Shown in pieces: positions 27,472 to 36,014 of a stretch of 38,989 nt of DNA. Position 1 is the first letter of the stretch. Each line of letters starts with the position of its first letter. Both the position numbers and the translations under genes were made by a program. A model generated the notes under the pieces. It had not been told where the DNA came from. It made no database searches and was given only the letters and a program-made list of their open reading frames with translations. This stretch comes from Pseudomonadota bacterium. GTDB lineage: Bacteria; Pseudomonadota; Alphaproteobacteria; Sphingomonadales; Sphingomonadaceae. The DNA is taken from NCBI GenBank assembly GCA_018240865.1, contig JAFEEY010000004.1, positions 1 through 38,989 on the forward strand, written 5' to 3'.

Positions 27472-28062
27472 ATGGATATAAATGACAAGGCCGTCACCAT
27501 CGCGACAGCGTTGATCGGTGCTGCGGCGACGATAACTGTGGGCATGATGGCCGCCAAGGTGGGGCCTTTCCGGTCTGACGAGACCGCCATTCCAGCAACA
27601 ATCAATGCCGTTGACGCGGGAACGTCCCCCGACGCCGCGGCAGCTGCCGCCGATCAGGAGGCTGCCGCCGCGAACAATATCGCCGCCACGGATGCGGCAG
27701 GCAATGCCCTGGCGGCCCCGGCGCCTGTCAACACTGCTCCGCCGGCACCCCAGGGCGCCATCATGGCGCACAATCAGTGCAAGGACAAAGTAACGGCCAA
27801 AATCTTCTACGAAGATGGCGATGGCTGGCAGACGAGCAGCGGCGAACATTGGAATTTCGAAGCTGGCGAGGCCTCATTTCCGACCTTCCACGATAGATAT
27901 CTCATCCCTAAGGCCGGAATATTCTATGTCTGGGCGAAGCGAGCAGATGGCACTCAAGTTACCACCGACGATTACACGCAGAGCGATTTTTCCGAGCAAT
28001 TCCAGAAATTCGAAGCAGGCCCTGCGAACGACGGATATACCCACGTCTATTTCTGCAGCTAG
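27472..28062 (+). CDS. Membrane-anchored protein of unknown function
   Basis: A 196-residue protein with one N-terminal membrane helix (about residues 7-28, AVTIATALIGAAATITVGMM), an alanine-rich low-complexity linker (about 45-95) and a C-terminal globular part (about 100-196) with aromatic residues and two cysteines (NQCKDKVTAKIFYED at the start, HVYFCS at the end). The pattern suggests a small domain exposed to the periplasm, possibly closed by a disulfide. GC content is visibly lower in the C-terminal part than in neighbours. Start 27472 has GGGGGA nine bases upstream; a GTG 28 codons earlier is a weaker alternative. purD follows after 18 bases, so the two may share a transcript. No family recognised. 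Confidence 0.72.
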   Translation: MDINDKAVTIATALIGAAATITVGMMAAKVGPFRSDETAIPATINAVDAGTSPDAAAAAADQEAAAANNIAATDAAGNALAAPAPVNTAPPAPQGAIMAHNQCKDKVTAKIFYEDGDGWQTSSGEHWNFEAGEASFPTFHDRYLIPKAGIFYVWAKRADGTQVTTDDYTQSDFSEQFQKFEAGPANDGYTHVYFCS

Positions 28063-28080
28063 CCGACCGGCAGGGCAGCC

Positions 28081-29334
28081 ATGAATGTCCTGCTGATCGG
28101 TTCGGGCGGGCGCGAGCATGCGCTGGCCTGGAAATTGGCGCAATCGCCCGGGCTCGGCAAGCTCTTCGCCGCACCCGGCAATCCGGGCATCGCGCAATGC
28201 GCCGAGCTGATCGAAATGGATGTGACCGATCACGCGACTGTCGCCGCCTTCTGCCAGCGGCAGGACATCGGTCTGGTCGTGATCGGTCCCGAAGCGCCTT
28301 TGGTCGCGGGCCTGGGCGACGATCTGCGCGCTGCGGGCATTCCAGTGTTCGGGCCCGACAAGGCAGCAGCGCAGCTTGAAGGCTCCAAAGGATTCACCAA
28401 GGATCTGTGCGCTCGCGCCGATATTCCGACCGCCGGTTACGTCCGCGCCGAGAGCGCCGAAGATGGACTAGTGAAGCTCGAACCTTTCGGCCTGCCGGTG
28501 GTGATCAAGGCGGACGGCCTCGCCGCCGGGAAGGGTGTAGTGATCGCCATGACCCACGAGGAGGCCGAGCGGGCGGTGCGCGACGCCGACGGCCCGATGG
28601 TGATCGAGGAATTCCTGGAGGGCGAGGAAGCCAGCCTGTTCGCGCTGACCGACGGCAAAACGGTCGTGGCGTTCGGCTCCGCCCAGGATCACAAGCGTGT
28701 CGGCGACGGCGATGTCGGGCCAAACACCGGCGGCATGGGCGCTTACTCCCCCGCGCGCGTGCTCACGTCAGCGCTGGAAGCGCAGGCGATGCGCGAGATC
28801 GTCGAGCCGACGGTTGCGGCGATGGCGGAGGTCGGCACGCCCTTCGTCGGCGTCCTTTATGCCGGATTGATGCTCACCGACGCCGGCCCCAAGCTGATCG
28901 AATACAACGCCCGCTTCGGCGATCCCGAATGTCAGGTGCTGATGCCGCGCCTCGAGAGCGATCTGCTGGAAATCCTGCTCGCTTGTGCCGAGGGACGGCT
29001 GGCTGAAGCGGAACCGCCGCGTTTCTCCGGCCGCGTCGCGTTGACCGTCGTGATGGCCGCCAGGGGCTATCCGGGCACGCCGGAAACAGGCGGCACGATC
29101 GACGGGCTGGACCGCGCAGAGGCGACAGGCGCGATCGTGTTCCAGGCGGGCACCAGGATCAACGACGGCGCGCTGTTTGCCTCGGGCGGCCGTGTCCTGG
29201 CGGTGACGGCGGAAGGGCCGACCGTGCGCTGGGCGCAGCAAGCGGCCTATACCGCCGTCGACCGGATCGACTTTCCGAGCGGTTTCTGCCGCCGCGATAT
29301 TGGGTGGCGGGAGGTCGCGCGCGAACAGGCTTGA
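28081..29334 (+). CDS. purD: Phosphoribosylamine-glycine ligase (GAR synthetase)
   Basis: A 417-residue ATP-grasp enzyme that joins glycine to phosphoribosylamine, the second step of purine synthesis. Landmarks are the N-terminal [17 protein letters not shown], the substrate loop '[17 protein letters not shown]', the ATP-grasp signature '[17 protein letters not shown]', and the diagnostic '[23 protein letters not shown]' and '[17 protein letters not shown]' blocks. Length is normal. The ribosome site is weak (GGCAGGG). It is near, but not in one operon with, the other purine genes of the window (purE and purK, some 19 kb to the left). Confidence 0.98.
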   Translation: MNVLLIGSGGREHALAWKLAQSPGLGKLFAAPGNPGIAQCAELIEMDVTDHATVAAFCQRQDIGLVVIGPEAPLVAGLGDDLRAAGIPVFGPDKAAAQLEGSKGFTKDLCARADIPTAGYVRAESAEDGLVKLEPFGLPVVIKADGLAAGKGVVIAMTHEEAERAVRDADGPMVIEEFLEGEEASLFALTDGKTVVAFGSAQDHKRVGDGDVGPNTGGMGAYSPARVLTSALEAQAMREIVEPTVAAMAEVGTPFVGVLYAGLMLTDAGPKLIEYNARFGDPECQVLMPRLESDLLEILLACAEGRLAEAEPPRFSGRVALTVVMAARGYPGTPETGGTIDGLDRAEATGAIVFQAGTRINDGALFASGGRVLAVTAEGPTVRWAQQAAYTAVDRIDFPSGFCRRDIGWREVAREQA

Positions 29335-29359
29335 TCGCGGCGCTTTTTCATGACAGCTT

Positions 29360-29378
29360 CATGATACAACATATCATG
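29360..29378. promoter_or_regulatory. Candidate operator in front of the VWA gene
   Basis: CATGATACAACATATCATG is a perfect inverted repeat of 7-base arms with a 5-base spacer, AT-rich in GC-rich surroundings, ending nine bases before the VWA start codon. It would overlap the promoter or leader, as a repressor site does. No regulator gene lies next to it. Confidence 0.45.
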
Positions 29379-29387
29379 GAGAGTCGG

Positions 29388-31112
29388 ATGCGCGGATCGC
29401 TGTTGCTGCTCGGCCTGGCCTCGTTCCTCTTAGGCTCGGCCGCTCCCCCGTCGCCGCCACAGGCCCCCGCCGTGGCACTCGATCCTGCCTCGCCCGTCAA
29501 ATGCCGGCCCAGTCCGCAATATGACGAAAGCGCGGAAATCGTCCTGACCGCCTCGCGCAAAACCCGTCCGCGCAATCGCGCGCCCTTGGCCTCTCCTCCG
29601 CCTCCGCCGGTCATGCCCTCGATTGCCTTCGCCCCGCCCGCCCCGACGTTGAATCAGGGCAGAGCCGCGATCGTTGCCGGCACCCCCGTCCGCGAGGAAA
29701 ATCGCGAACGCTATGACGGCCGCGAAGTGGCGAGCATCCAGTCGGTTGCCGCCAATCCGGTGTCCACTTTCTCGGTCGATGTTGACACCGGTTCCTATGC
29801 CAATGTCCGCCGTTTCCTGACCCAGGGCCAGATGCCGCCCAGCGGCGCCGTGCGGACCGAGGAAATGATCAATTATTTCCGCTACGACTACCCGCTGCCG
29901 CGCGACCGGGCCGAGCCGTTCAGCGTCACCACCGATGTCGCGGTGACGCCGTGGAACCCGGCGACCCGTCTGCTTCGCATCGGTCTGCGCGGCTATGATC
30001 TGGCGGCGAAGGATCGCCCCGCTGCCAATCTCGTCTTCCTGGTCGACGTCTCCGGTTCGATGAGCGATCCGGACAAACTCCCGCTGGTGAAGACGGCGCT
30101 GAAGATGCTGGCCGATCAGCTGACGCCCCGCGATCATGTCTCGATCGTCGTCTATGCGGGCGCCGCGGGCATCGTGCTCGAGCCGACCAATAAACCGGAC
30201 TATGTGAAGCTGGCGCTCGATTGCCTCGACGCGGGCGGCTCGACCGCGGGCGGCCAGGGTATCGAGCTCGCCTATGCGACCGCGCGGGCGCACCGGATCG
30301 CGGGCGGCGTCAACCGGGTGATCCTCGCGACCGACGGCGACTTCAATGTCGGCATCACCGACCAGAAAGCGCTGGAAGACCTGATCAAACGCAACCGCGA
30401 CGACGGTATCACGCTCACCACGCTCGGTTTCGGCCAGGGCAATTACAATGAGCCGGTGATGGAGCGGCTCGCCGATTTGGGGAACGGCAATTACGCCTAT
30501 ATCGACACCGCGCTCGAGGCCCGGAAGGTGCTCGACGAGGAAATGGCCTCGACGCTCTTCACGATCGCCAAGGACGTGAAGATCCAGGTCGAGTTCAATC
30601 CGGCGGCGATCAGCGAATATCGCCTGATCGGCTATGAGAATCGCGCGCTCGCCGAGGATGATTTCAACAACGACAAGGTCGATGCCGGCGATATCGGCGC
30701 GGGGCATCAGGTCACCGCGCTGTACGAAATCGTGCCCGCGGGCGCGAAGGGCTGGCTGCCCGAACGGCGCTATGACGCCAATCGCCCGTCTCCTGCGCCG
30801 GCCATCGGGAGCAGCGAAATGTGCTTCGTCAAGCTGCGCTATAAGCTGCCCGACGGCACGACCTCGAAGCTGATCGAGCGGCCGGTGCCGGCGGCGATGC
30901 TGGCCGCCGCGTCCGCGCCGAGCGGCGACATGGCGTTCGTGACCGCAGTTGCCGGCTTCGGCCAGCGGATGCGCGGCGATAAATATCTGAACGGCTATAG
31001 CTGGCGGGAGATCGCCAACCTCGCCGGCAACCCGGACGACTATTACCGGCAGGAGTTCGTGAAGCTGGTCGGTCTCGCCGCCGCGCGGGGATCGGGCGAA
31101 CAAGGCAATTGA
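29388..31112 (+). CDS. VWA domain protein of the YfbK type
   Basis: A 574-residue exported protein. After a signal-type N-terminus (MRGSLLLLGLASFLLGSAA) and a proline-rich stretch comes the family N-terminal region ('VSTFSVDVDTGSYANVRRFL', about residues 120-200). The VWA domain (about 215-400) has an intact metal site: DVSGSMS, the threonine in STAGGQG and the aspartate in ATDGDFNVG. A C-terminal DUF3520-like part follows (about 410-570). The order is that of YfbK-type proteins, whose role is not settled; the metal site implies adhesion to a protein partner. Start 29388 has GGAGA five bases upstream; the other in-frame ATG at 29376 lies inside the palindrome. Confidence 0.9.
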   Translation: MRGSLLLLGLASFLLGSAAPPSPPQAPAVALDPASPVKCRPSPQYDESAEIVLTASRKTRPRNRAPLASPPPPPVMPSIAFAPPAPTLNQGRAAIVAGTPVREENRERYDGREVASIQSVAANPVSTFSVDVDTGSYANVRRFLTQGQMPPSGAVRTEEMINYFRYDYPLPRDRAEPFSVTTDVAVTPWNPATRLLRIGLRGYDLAAKDRPAANLVFLVDVSGSMSDPDKLPLVKTALKMLADQLTPRDHVSIVVYAGAAGIVLEPTNKPDYVKLALDCLDAGGSTAGGQGIELAYATARAHRIAGGVNRVILATDGDFNVGITDQKALEDLIKRNRDDGITLTTLGFGQGNYNEPVMERLADLGNGNYAYIDTALEARKVLDEEMASTLFTIAKDVKIQVEFNPAAISEYRLIGYENRALAEDDFNNDKVDAGDIGAGHQVTALYEIVPAGAKGWLPERRYDANRPSPAPAIGSSEMCFVKLRYKLPDGTTSKLIERPVPAAMLAAASAPSGDMAFVTAVAGFGQRMRGDKYLNGYSWREIANLAGNPDDYYRQEFVKLVGLAAARGSGEQGN

Positions 31113-31166
31113 GGCAGAGGCTCCATTCGCGCTAGGAACGGCTCTTCAGATAAAGGGGCCGTCAAA

Positions 31167-31667
31167 ATGGACAGTTCGACCTGGGTGCTGATTTTGCTCG
31201 GCGTGATCGTGGTGGCGATCGCGGTCTGGTGGCTCGCCGGCAGCGGCAAGCGAGTGGAGGCAGACAAGCCCGCCGCCCCGCTCGAAAAGAAAGTCGAGGC
31301 GATCTCGCCTGTCATCACCGGACCCGCCGTCGCTCCCGTCGACGTGCCGCCGCCGGCCGAACCAGCCCCCGCGCCGTCCGAACCGGCCACGTCCGCGGCG
31401 CCGATCCACGCCGTGCCCGCCGGCCCCGCCGACGATCTGATCCAGCTGAAAGGCGTCGGCCCCAAGGTGGCCGCGCTGCTGAACGGGCTGGGCGTCACCC
31501 GCTTCGACCAGATCGCGGCCTGGAGCGAAGCCGACATCGCCCGCATCGACGCCGAACTGGGCGCGTTCAAGGGCCGCATCGCTCGCGACCAATGGGTCGA
31601 ACAGGCGCGACTGCTCGCGGCGGGCGATACCGCCGGATATGAGGCGAAATTCGGGAAATTGGGGTGA
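31167..31667 (+). CDS. Membrane-anchored helix-hairpin-helix protein
   Basis: A 166-residue protein: one N-terminal membrane helix (about 6-24), a long Pro/Ala/Val linker (about 30-85), then a helix-hairpin-helix region 'DDLIQLKGVGPKVAALLNGLGVTRFDQIAAWSEADIARIDAEL' (about 88-130) and a short tail with 'RDQWVEQARLLAAG'. This is the layout of proteins often labelled '5' DNA nuclease-like'; the HhH part resembles the DNA-binding half of such folds, but no nuclease catalytic residues are present. It could tether DNA, or only use the fold for protein contacts. It follows the VWA gene by 54 bases, in the same direction. Confidence 0.8.
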   Translation: MDSSTWVLILLGVIVVAIAVWWLAGSGKRVEADKPAAPLEKKVEAISPVITGPAVAPVDVPPPAEPAPAPSEPATSAAPIHAVPAGPADDLIQLKGVGPKVAALLNGLGVTRFDQIAAWSEADIARIDAELGAFKGRIARDQWVEQARLLAAGDTAGYEAKFGKLG

Positions 31668-31675
31668 GCAAAAGC

Positions 31676-31791
31676 CCTCTCCCCGGCGGGGAGAGGGTTG
31701 GGTGAGGGGGCTCCGCGTTTGAATTTCTGGCGCCGAGCCCCCTCACCCCGCTCGCTTCGCGAGTCGCCCTCTCCCCGCTGGGGAGAGGGGC
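31676..31791. repeat. CCTCTCCCC-type compound palindrome between converging genes
   Basis: Begins CCCTCTCCCCGGCGGGGAGAGGG and ends with CCCTCTCCCCGCTGGGGAGAGGGG, with an inner pair GTGAGGGGGCTC/GAGCCCCCTCAC and hairpin CTCGCTTCGCGAG. Read in reverse it lines up block by block with the element at the purK 3' end. It ends one base before the gpmA stop codon. Confidence 0.88.
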
Positions 31792-31792
31792 T

Positions 31793-32479
31793 TTACCGCT
31801 CGCTTAGATAATAGCGGTCCCGCGCCGTCAGCGTATCGTCCAGCTCGTACACGATCGGCTGGCCGGTCGGGATTTCGAGGCCAGTGATCTCGTCGTCCGG
31901 GATGGTCGACAGATGCTTGACCAGCGCGCGCAGCGAATTGCCATGGGCTGAGATCAGCACGCGCTCGCCCGCCTTCAGCGCCGGCGCGATCCGCGCCTCC
32001 CAATAGGGCAGCACGCGGGCGATCGTATCCTTCAGGCTCTCGGTGTCGGGAATCGTGATGCCGGCGTAGCGGCGGTCCTTTGACAGATCATAGTCGCCGC
32101 CCGGCGCGAGCGGCGGTGGGGGCACGTCGAAACTCCGACGCCAGATCTTGACCTGCTCGTCGCCATGTTTGGCCGCCGTCTCCGCCTTGTCGAGACCGGT
32201 CAGCCCGCCATAGTGGCGCTCGTTCAGCCGCCAGTCCTTCTCGACCGGCAGCCACAGCCGGCCCATCGCTTCCAGCGCGATGTTGAGCGTCTTGATCGCG
32301 CGGGTCTGAAAGCTCGTGAAGCAGAGATCGAAGTCCAGGCCCTTCGCGGCCATGAGTTCGCCCGCCGCCTTCGCCTCGGCCGCGCCTTTTTCGGTCAGGT
32401 CGACGTCCCACCAGCCGGTGAAGCGGTTCTCGAGGTTCCAGGCCGATTGGCCGTGACGGATCAGGACGAGGGTGGGCAT
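31793..32479 (-). CDS. gpmA: 2,3-bisphosphoglycerate-dependent phosphoglycerate mutase
   Basis: A 228-residue cytoplasmic glycolytic enzyme that interconverts 3- and 2-phosphoglycerate through a phosphohistidine. The motif [12 protein letters not shown] (His9 phosphorylated) is followed by [15 protein letters not shown], the ERHYGGLTG loop with the acid/base glutamate, and [15 protein letters not shown] with the second histidine, all as in dPGM. Start 32479 begins the family sequence; an upstream extension in the open frame runs into a repeat and was rejected. It stands alone on the minus strand between two repeats. Confidence 0.97.
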   Translation of the reverse strand: MPTLVLIRHGQSAWNLENRFTGWWDVDLTEKGAAEAKAAGELMAAKGLDFDLCFTSFQTRAIKTLNIALEAMGRLWLPVEKDWRLNERHYGGLTGLDKAETAAKHGDEQVKIWRRSFDVPPPPLAPGGDYDLSKDRRYAGITIPDTESLKDTIARVLPYWEARIAPALKAGERVLISAHGNSLRALVKHLSTIPDDEITGLEIPTGQPIVYELDDTLTARDRYYLSER

Positions 32480-32499
32480 TGGGACTCCATCTAGGTGAG

Positions 32500-32566
32500 C
32501 GTCATGCCAGCGAAGGCTGGCATCTCGGACCAACGTCGTGAGACCCCAGCCTACGCTGGGGTGACG
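32500..32566. repeat. Paired REP-like element with two different, covarying halves
   Basis: Left half (32500-32526) contains hairpin ATGCCAGC-GAAG-GCTGGCAT. Right half (32540-32566, inverted) contains ACCCCAGC-GTAG-GCTGGGGT. Two base pairs of the stem differ between halves yet remain paired in each. It separates gpmA from the M14 gene, both on the minus strand. Confidence 0.88.
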
Positions 32567-32573
32567 GTGCGCT

Positions 32574-33692
32574 TTAGATCGCGTCGATCATCGCCGCCAG
32601 ATTGTCGAGGCAATCATAAGCGAGGCGCTTGCAGCGCGCGGGCGACCAGCCGAATTCCGGATCGGGATTGTCGTCATGATCCTTGAACGGCATTTCCAAG
32701 GTCATCGACACCGCGCCGTAGCGTTCGGCCAACTGGGTCGTGGACATCGACATGTTCGCCTTGCCAGGCGCGGCGATCTCATAGCCTTTCGTAACCTGGA
32801 AGTCGGGTGAGCGATCGGCCAGCGTATCGCGAAAGCGCTTGAACAGCTCCAGCTGGCGGTCGGTGATCGACGGAATGCCCTCGAAGCCGGCGATGAAATT
32901 CGCCGGAATCGCCTCGTCGCCGTGAATATCCATCGCGAAGGCGACGCCGGTCGCATCCATCGCGCCCCGGACGGCGAGGACTTCGGGGCTGCGCTCCTCG
33001 GTCGGCGCGTGCCATTCCCGATTGAGATTCACGCCCGCCGCGTTGGTGCGCAGATGGCCACGGAAGCTGCCGTCCGGGTTCATATTCGGCACGATGTTGA
33101 ACGTCGCCTTTTCGCGCAGCGCCCTGGCACTCGCGTCATTGGGGTCGGTCAGCTTCTCAAGCGCGCCTTCCATCCACCATTCGGCCATGCTCTCGCCCGG
33201 ATGCTGGCGCGCATAGAGCCAGACCTGCTTGGCGCCGGTCCCCATTGTCAGGCAATCGAGCGGACGGCCGTCGAGGGTCTTGGTGAGTTCGCGCTGCGTG
33301 ACGCCGGGCTGGCCGGCGATCCTGGCGACCAGATCATAATGCCGCTCCATTGAATAGGGCGCAAAATAGGCGATCCAGACGGCGTCCGCGTCCGGTTTGA
33401 TCCGGATCGTCAGCATGTCGTCGGCGTAGCTGGTGTCGGCCTGGCGCCAATTCTCGCGATCTTCCGAAACGCGCGCGCGATAGCCGGGCCAGCCGAGCGG
33501 ATAGGCCGAACCGGCGGTGTTGGTGATCCGCAAACTCAGCTCGCGCCCGGCGGCGTTGGCGACCCGGAAATGGAACCATTGGTAGAAATCGGAGCCTTGA
33601 TCGGTGACGATCTCGAGGTCTGCTTCATTTCCCTCGATCTTGAGGACGCGAATGTTGCCGCTGTCGAAAGCGCTGGTGATGCTGAAGGTCAT
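32574..33692 (-). CDS. M14 family metallocarboxypeptidase with N-terminal beta domain
   Basis: A 372-residue protein without signal peptide. An N-terminal beta-sandwich (about 1-125) precedes an M14 catalytic domain. The zinc and substrate residues are visible: His164 and Glu167 in [20 protein letters not shown] at 205-208, [13 protein letters not shown], zinc ligand His257 in AMDIHGDE, and the catalytic Glu333 in MTLEMPFKD. This is the arrangement of the cytosolic carboxypeptidase (CCP) branch rather than of secreted digestive enzymes. Bacterial CCP-like proteins have poorly known substrates; removal of C-terminal residues from peptides or proteins is the expected reaction. Its ATG overlaps the stop of the DUF4136 gene (ATGA), so the two are coupled. 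A longer upstream frame was rejected. Confidence 0.92.
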   Translation of the reverse strand: MTFSITSAFDSGNIRVLKIEGNEADLEIVTDQGSDFYQWFHFRVANAAGRELSLRITNTAGSAYPLGWPGYRARVSEDRENWRQADTSYADDMLTIRIKPDADAVWIAYFAPYSMERHYDLVARIAGQPGVTQRELTKTLDGRPLDCLTMGTGAKQVWLYARQHPGESMAEWWMEGALEKLTDPNDASARALREKATFNIVPNMNPDGSFRGHLRTNAAGVNLNREWHAPTEERSPEVLAVRGAMDATGVAFAMDIHGDEAIPANFIAGFEGIPSITDRQLELFKRFRDTLADRSPDFQVTKGYEIAAPGKANMSMSTTQLAERYGAVSMTLEMPFKDHDDNPDPEFGWSPARCKRLAYDCLDNLAAMIDAI

Positions 33693-34282
33693 GGCACGCT
33701 GATAGTGCGGCCGGACTCTCCCGGAAAGTCCCTGAACAGTGCCACGGCAAGTCTTTGGGCCAACGCGCCCGATACGTCGCGGCCGGACGCTTCGCCCCGC
33801 GCGCGGCCTTCCCACACCACGGTCTGATCGGATCGGCGCTTGAGCTGCACGGAAAGCTGCGTGCCGACGACTGTCCTGTCACGGCCGCCGCCGAGATTGA
33901 AGCTGACGCCGCCGCCGACACCGCCGCCGCTCCAGCCGCCGGTGCCGCCACCCAGCCCGATCGACACCCCCGAATTACCTCGCGGCCGCTCGCGCGCCGC
34001 GCTGCGCACATCGACGACGGCGACATAAAGGCTCTGGCCGACGCCATCGACCTGGGCATAGCCGAGCCGCGCCAATTCCTGGCCGACGGCATGGGCGTAC
34101 ATATCGAACTCGACGCCGCCGGGCGCGCCCGGGGCCGGTTCGATCGCGATCGTGCCACGCTCGTTCACGCCGGTGCCGCCCAGATGGAAGCGAGTCACCT
34201 CGACCGGGCCCGACGACGAGGTCGCGCAGGCGCCGAGCGCGAACAGGGGAAGCAGCATCAGGGCGGAACGAGGAATAGGCAT
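33689..34282 (-). CDS. DUF4136-type lipoprotein
   Basis: A 197-residue lipoprotein with lipobox LGAC (Cys19) after a short hydrophobic signal. The body has the DUF4136 look: '[38 protein letters not shown]' early, a glycine-rich insertion (about 105-140, [18 protein letters not shown] and on), and '[27 protein letters not shown]' near the end. Role unknown; the fold is thought to be a small alpha/beta envelope domain. Start 34282 has AAGGA upstream. Coupling to the M14 peptidase by a four-base overlap is unusual because one product is exported and the other appears cytoplasmic. Confidence 0.82.
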   Translation of the reverse strand: MPIPRSALMLLPLFALGACATSSSGPVEVTRFHLGGTGVNERGTIAIEPAPGAPGGVEFDMYAHAVGQELARLGYAQVDGVGQSLYVAVVDVRSAARERPRGNSGVSIGLGGGTGGWSGGGVGGGVSFNLGGGRDRTVVGTQLSVQLKRRSDQTVVWEGRARGEASGRDVSGALAQRLAVALFRDFPGESGRTISVP

Positions 34283-34309
34283 GGGCTGTCCTTTCGAACC
34301 TTTGCGCAT

Positions 34310-34337
34310 AACGTATCGTAGCCGTAATTAGCTGCAA
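34310..34337 (-). promoter_or_regulatory. Possible promoter of the DUF4136-M14 operon
   Basis: On the minus strand, TTGCAG (34337-34332) and TACGTT (34315-34310) are 16 bases apart, 28 bases before the start codon. A fair match to housekeeping elements; pattern only. Confidence 0.35.
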
Positions 34338-34360
34338 GGACGGAATTCCACCGCCTTGCC

Positions 34361-34389
34361 TTGACCTTCAGCGCCCTCTCGACTAGGCG
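34361..34389 (+). promoter_or_regulatory. Possible promoter of the rpmJ-led operon
   Basis: TTGACC (34361-34366) and TAGGCG (34384-34389) are separated by 17 bases and stand 43 bases before the rpmJ ATG. The -35 is good and the -10 is weak, as is common in alphaproteobacteria. Confidence 0.4.
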
Positions 34390-34432
34390 CGCCTTTCCGA
34401 TTTTTCCGCCAGATTCGAACCAGGCCTAGACA

Positions 34433-34558
34433 ATGAAGATTCGCAACTCGCTCAAGTCGCTCAAGGACCGGCATCGCGATAACCGCGTGATCCGCCGCCG
34501 CGGCCGCACCTACGTCATCAACAAGACGAACCGCCGCTTCAAGGCCCGCCAGGGCTAA
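34433..34558 (+). CDS. rpmJ: 50S ribosomal protein L36, zinc-free form
   Basis: A 41-residue basic protein beginning [18 protein letters not shown] and ending [10 protein letters not shown]. This is the standard alphaproteobacterial L36. It has no cysteine, so it is the C-minus form that does not bind zinc, and is also called YkgO-type in enterics; here it appears to be the regular copy. It fits in the large subunit near the peptidyl-transferase region. The HAD gene starts five bases after its stop, so the two are cotranscribed. The start is fixed by the family N-terminus; upstream AGGCCTAGACA gives a modest ribosome site. Confidence 0.97.
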   Translation: MKIRNSLKSLKDRHRDNRVIRRRGRTYVINKTNRRFKARQG

Positions 34559-34563
34559 ACGAC

Positions 34564-35169
34564 GTGGCTGTGCGCGGCGTCGTCTTCGACGTCGGCAACG
34601 TCCTTTTCAGCTGGGATCCCCGATTCCTTTACGAGCGCCTGATCGACGACGATCGGGCGCTTGATGCGTTTTTGCGCGACGTCGTCACGCACGAATGGCA
34701 TTTCCAGCATGACGCCGGCCGGCCGTTCGCGGAGACGCAGGCGGAGCTCAGCGCGCTTTATCCCGAACATGCCGAACTGATCGCGGCCTGGGGTCCGCGC
34801 TTCAATGACAGTGTCGGCCCTGCCGTGCCCGGCATGCTCGATTTGGTCGAAGAGCTCGCCACTCGCGATGTGCCGCTGTTCGCGATCACCAATTTCAGCG
34901 GCGAATTCTGGCCGCCTTTTCGCGACACCCAGCCTGTGTTCCGTCACTTCCGCGACATCATCGTCTCGGGCGACGAAAAGCTGGTGAAGCCCGATCGCGC
35001 GATCTACGATCTCGCGCTCGCCCGCTTCGGCATGCCGGCCGAGGAGTTGATCTTTATCGACGACCGCGCCGAGAATGTCGCGGGCGCCGGAACCGCCGGC
35101 ATGCGGGGCCACCATTTCCGCGACGCCGCGACGCTGCGGGCGGAGTTGCGGTCGCTGGGTTTGTTATAA
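34564..35169 (+). CDS. HAD-superfamily sugar-phosphatase-like hydrolase
   Basis: A 201-residue cytoplasmic protein with all HAD motifs: VVFDVGNVL (nucleophile Asp, with Gly at the +2 position as in YihX-type enzymes), the threonine in FAITNFS, the lysine in KLVKPDRAIY, and the acidic pair in FIDDRAENV. A helical cap (about residues 17-85) makes it a class I (type IA/III) member. It probably dephosphorylates a small sugar phosphate; glucose-1-phosphate phosphatase YihX is the nearest named type, but the substrate is not provable. The start is GTG, five bases after rpmJ, and the second gene of the operon. Confidence 0.9.
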   Translation: MAVRGVVFDVGNVLFSWDPRFLYERLIDDDRALDAFLRDVVTHEWHFQHDAGRPFAETQAELSALYPEHAELIAAWGPRFNDSVGPAVPGMLDLVEELATRDVPLFAITNFSGEFWPPFRDTQPVFRHFRDIIVSGDEKLVKPDRAIYDLALARFGMPAEELIFIDDRAENVAGAGTAGMRGHHFRDAATLRAELRSLGLL

Positions 35170-35183
35170 GTCGCGGGCGTCCA

Positions 35184-35270
35184 CCCCGGCGAAAGCTGGG
35201 GCCCAGCTTCTTTTCTTTTCCGCCCGACCCGGCAAAGAAGAAGCTCGATTCCGGCTTGCGCCGGAATGAC
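35184..35270. repeat. Paired REP-like element with two unlike halves
   Basis: Left hairpin CCCCGGC-GAAA-GCTGGGG (35184-35201), right hairpin ATTCCGGC-TTGC-GCCGGAAT (35248-35267) followed by GAC. AGCTTCTT and AAGAAGCT in between also pair. Each half is palindromic, but the halves are no longer complementary at the loop-proximal bases. It lies between the HAD and EVE genes within an apparent operon. Confidence 0.8.
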
Positions 35271-35290
35271 GAGAAGAGGCACGATCCCCC

Positions 35291-35692
35291 ATGGCATACT
35301 GGCTGCTCCGATCCGAACCTGACGTCTATGGCTGGGATCACCTCGTAAAGGACGGCGGCACCGAATGGGACGGCGTGCGCAATTACACCGCGCGCAACTT
35401 CCTGAAAGACATGGCGGTGGGCGACCGCGCCTTCTTCTACCATTCGAACACCGAAAAGGCCGTGGTCGGCATCATGGAGATCACGCGCGCGTGGAAGCCG
35501 GACGGGGAGAAAGGCGATTGGGCCTCGGTCGCGGTCAAGCCGGCCGAGAAGCTTCCCCGGCCGGTCACGCTCGCCGAGATCAAGGCCGAGCCCCGCCTCG
35601 CCCAGCTCGAAATGCTCCGCCAGTCGCGCCTTTCGGTGACGCCGGTGCGCGATAAGGAGTGGAAATTGATCCTGGAGATGGCCGGAGCCTGA
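35291..35692 (+). CDS. EVE domain protein
   Basis: A 133-residue single-domain protein: 'YWLLRSEPDVYGWDHLVKDGGTEWDGVRNYTARNFLKDMAVGDRAFFYHSN' is the EVE signature of the PUA-like fold, as in human THYN1. These domains bind modified bases in DNA or RNA; the free-standing bacterial form has no known partner. No restriction or modification gene stands next to it here, which points to a housekeeping role rather than defence. AAGAGG lies upstream. The next gene starts seven bases after its stop. Confidence 0.93.
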   Translation: MAYWLLRSEPDVYGWDHLVKDGGTEWDGVRNYTARNFLKDMAVGDRAFFYHSNTEKAVVGIMEITRAWKPDGEKGDWASVAVKPAEKLPRPVTLAEIKAEPRLAQLEMLRQSRLSVTPVRDKEWKLILEMAGA

Positions 35693-35699
35693 GGCCGTC

Positions 35700-35999
35700 A
35701 TGCGGCCGCGCGATATCTGGAGCCTGCGGCACGCGACCCGCGCGGGTTTCGTCGCCGGTCTCGCGGCCTTGCTGCTCTGGCCGGTCTATTCGGTGACTCA
35801 AGGCCCGGTGGGGCCGCTGTTCATGGCCGCGCTGGCGGTAACGGCGTTCTGCGGCGTCTCTATCCTGTTCATCACCGCCGTCGATCTCGCGACTGTCCGC
35901 CGCGATCGTTCGATCCTGCCCGCACGGATTTTCGACCTCGCTCTCGGCGCCCTGCTCGCCATCCCGGCCGGCGCGGCGCTGGCGTCTCTGGTACAGTGA
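35700..35999 (+). CDS. Small membrane protein, three helices, unknown function
   Basis: A 99-residue protein with three likely membrane helices (about 14-30, 38-62 and 76-96) and the charged loop 'DLATVRRDRSILPARIFD' between the second and third. It begins MRPRDIWSLRHATRAG, so the N-terminus is basic and probably cytoplasmic. I recognise no family. It is packed between the EVE gene (7 bases) and oligopeptidase B (15 bases), so it should be expressed with them. Confidence 0.75.
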   Translation: MRPRDIWSLRHATRAGFVAGLAALLLWPVYSVTQGPVGPLFMAALAVTAFCGVSILFITAVDLATVRRDRSILPARIFDLALGALLAIPAGAALASLVQ

Positions 36000-36014
36000 C
36001 GCTAACCGGGACGG

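Noticed and set aside
35291..35692. EVE protein as part of a defence (modification-dependent restriction) system
   Set aside because: It is a single domain without fused nuclease and its neighbours are housekeeping genes; no methyltransferase or nuclease is next to it.
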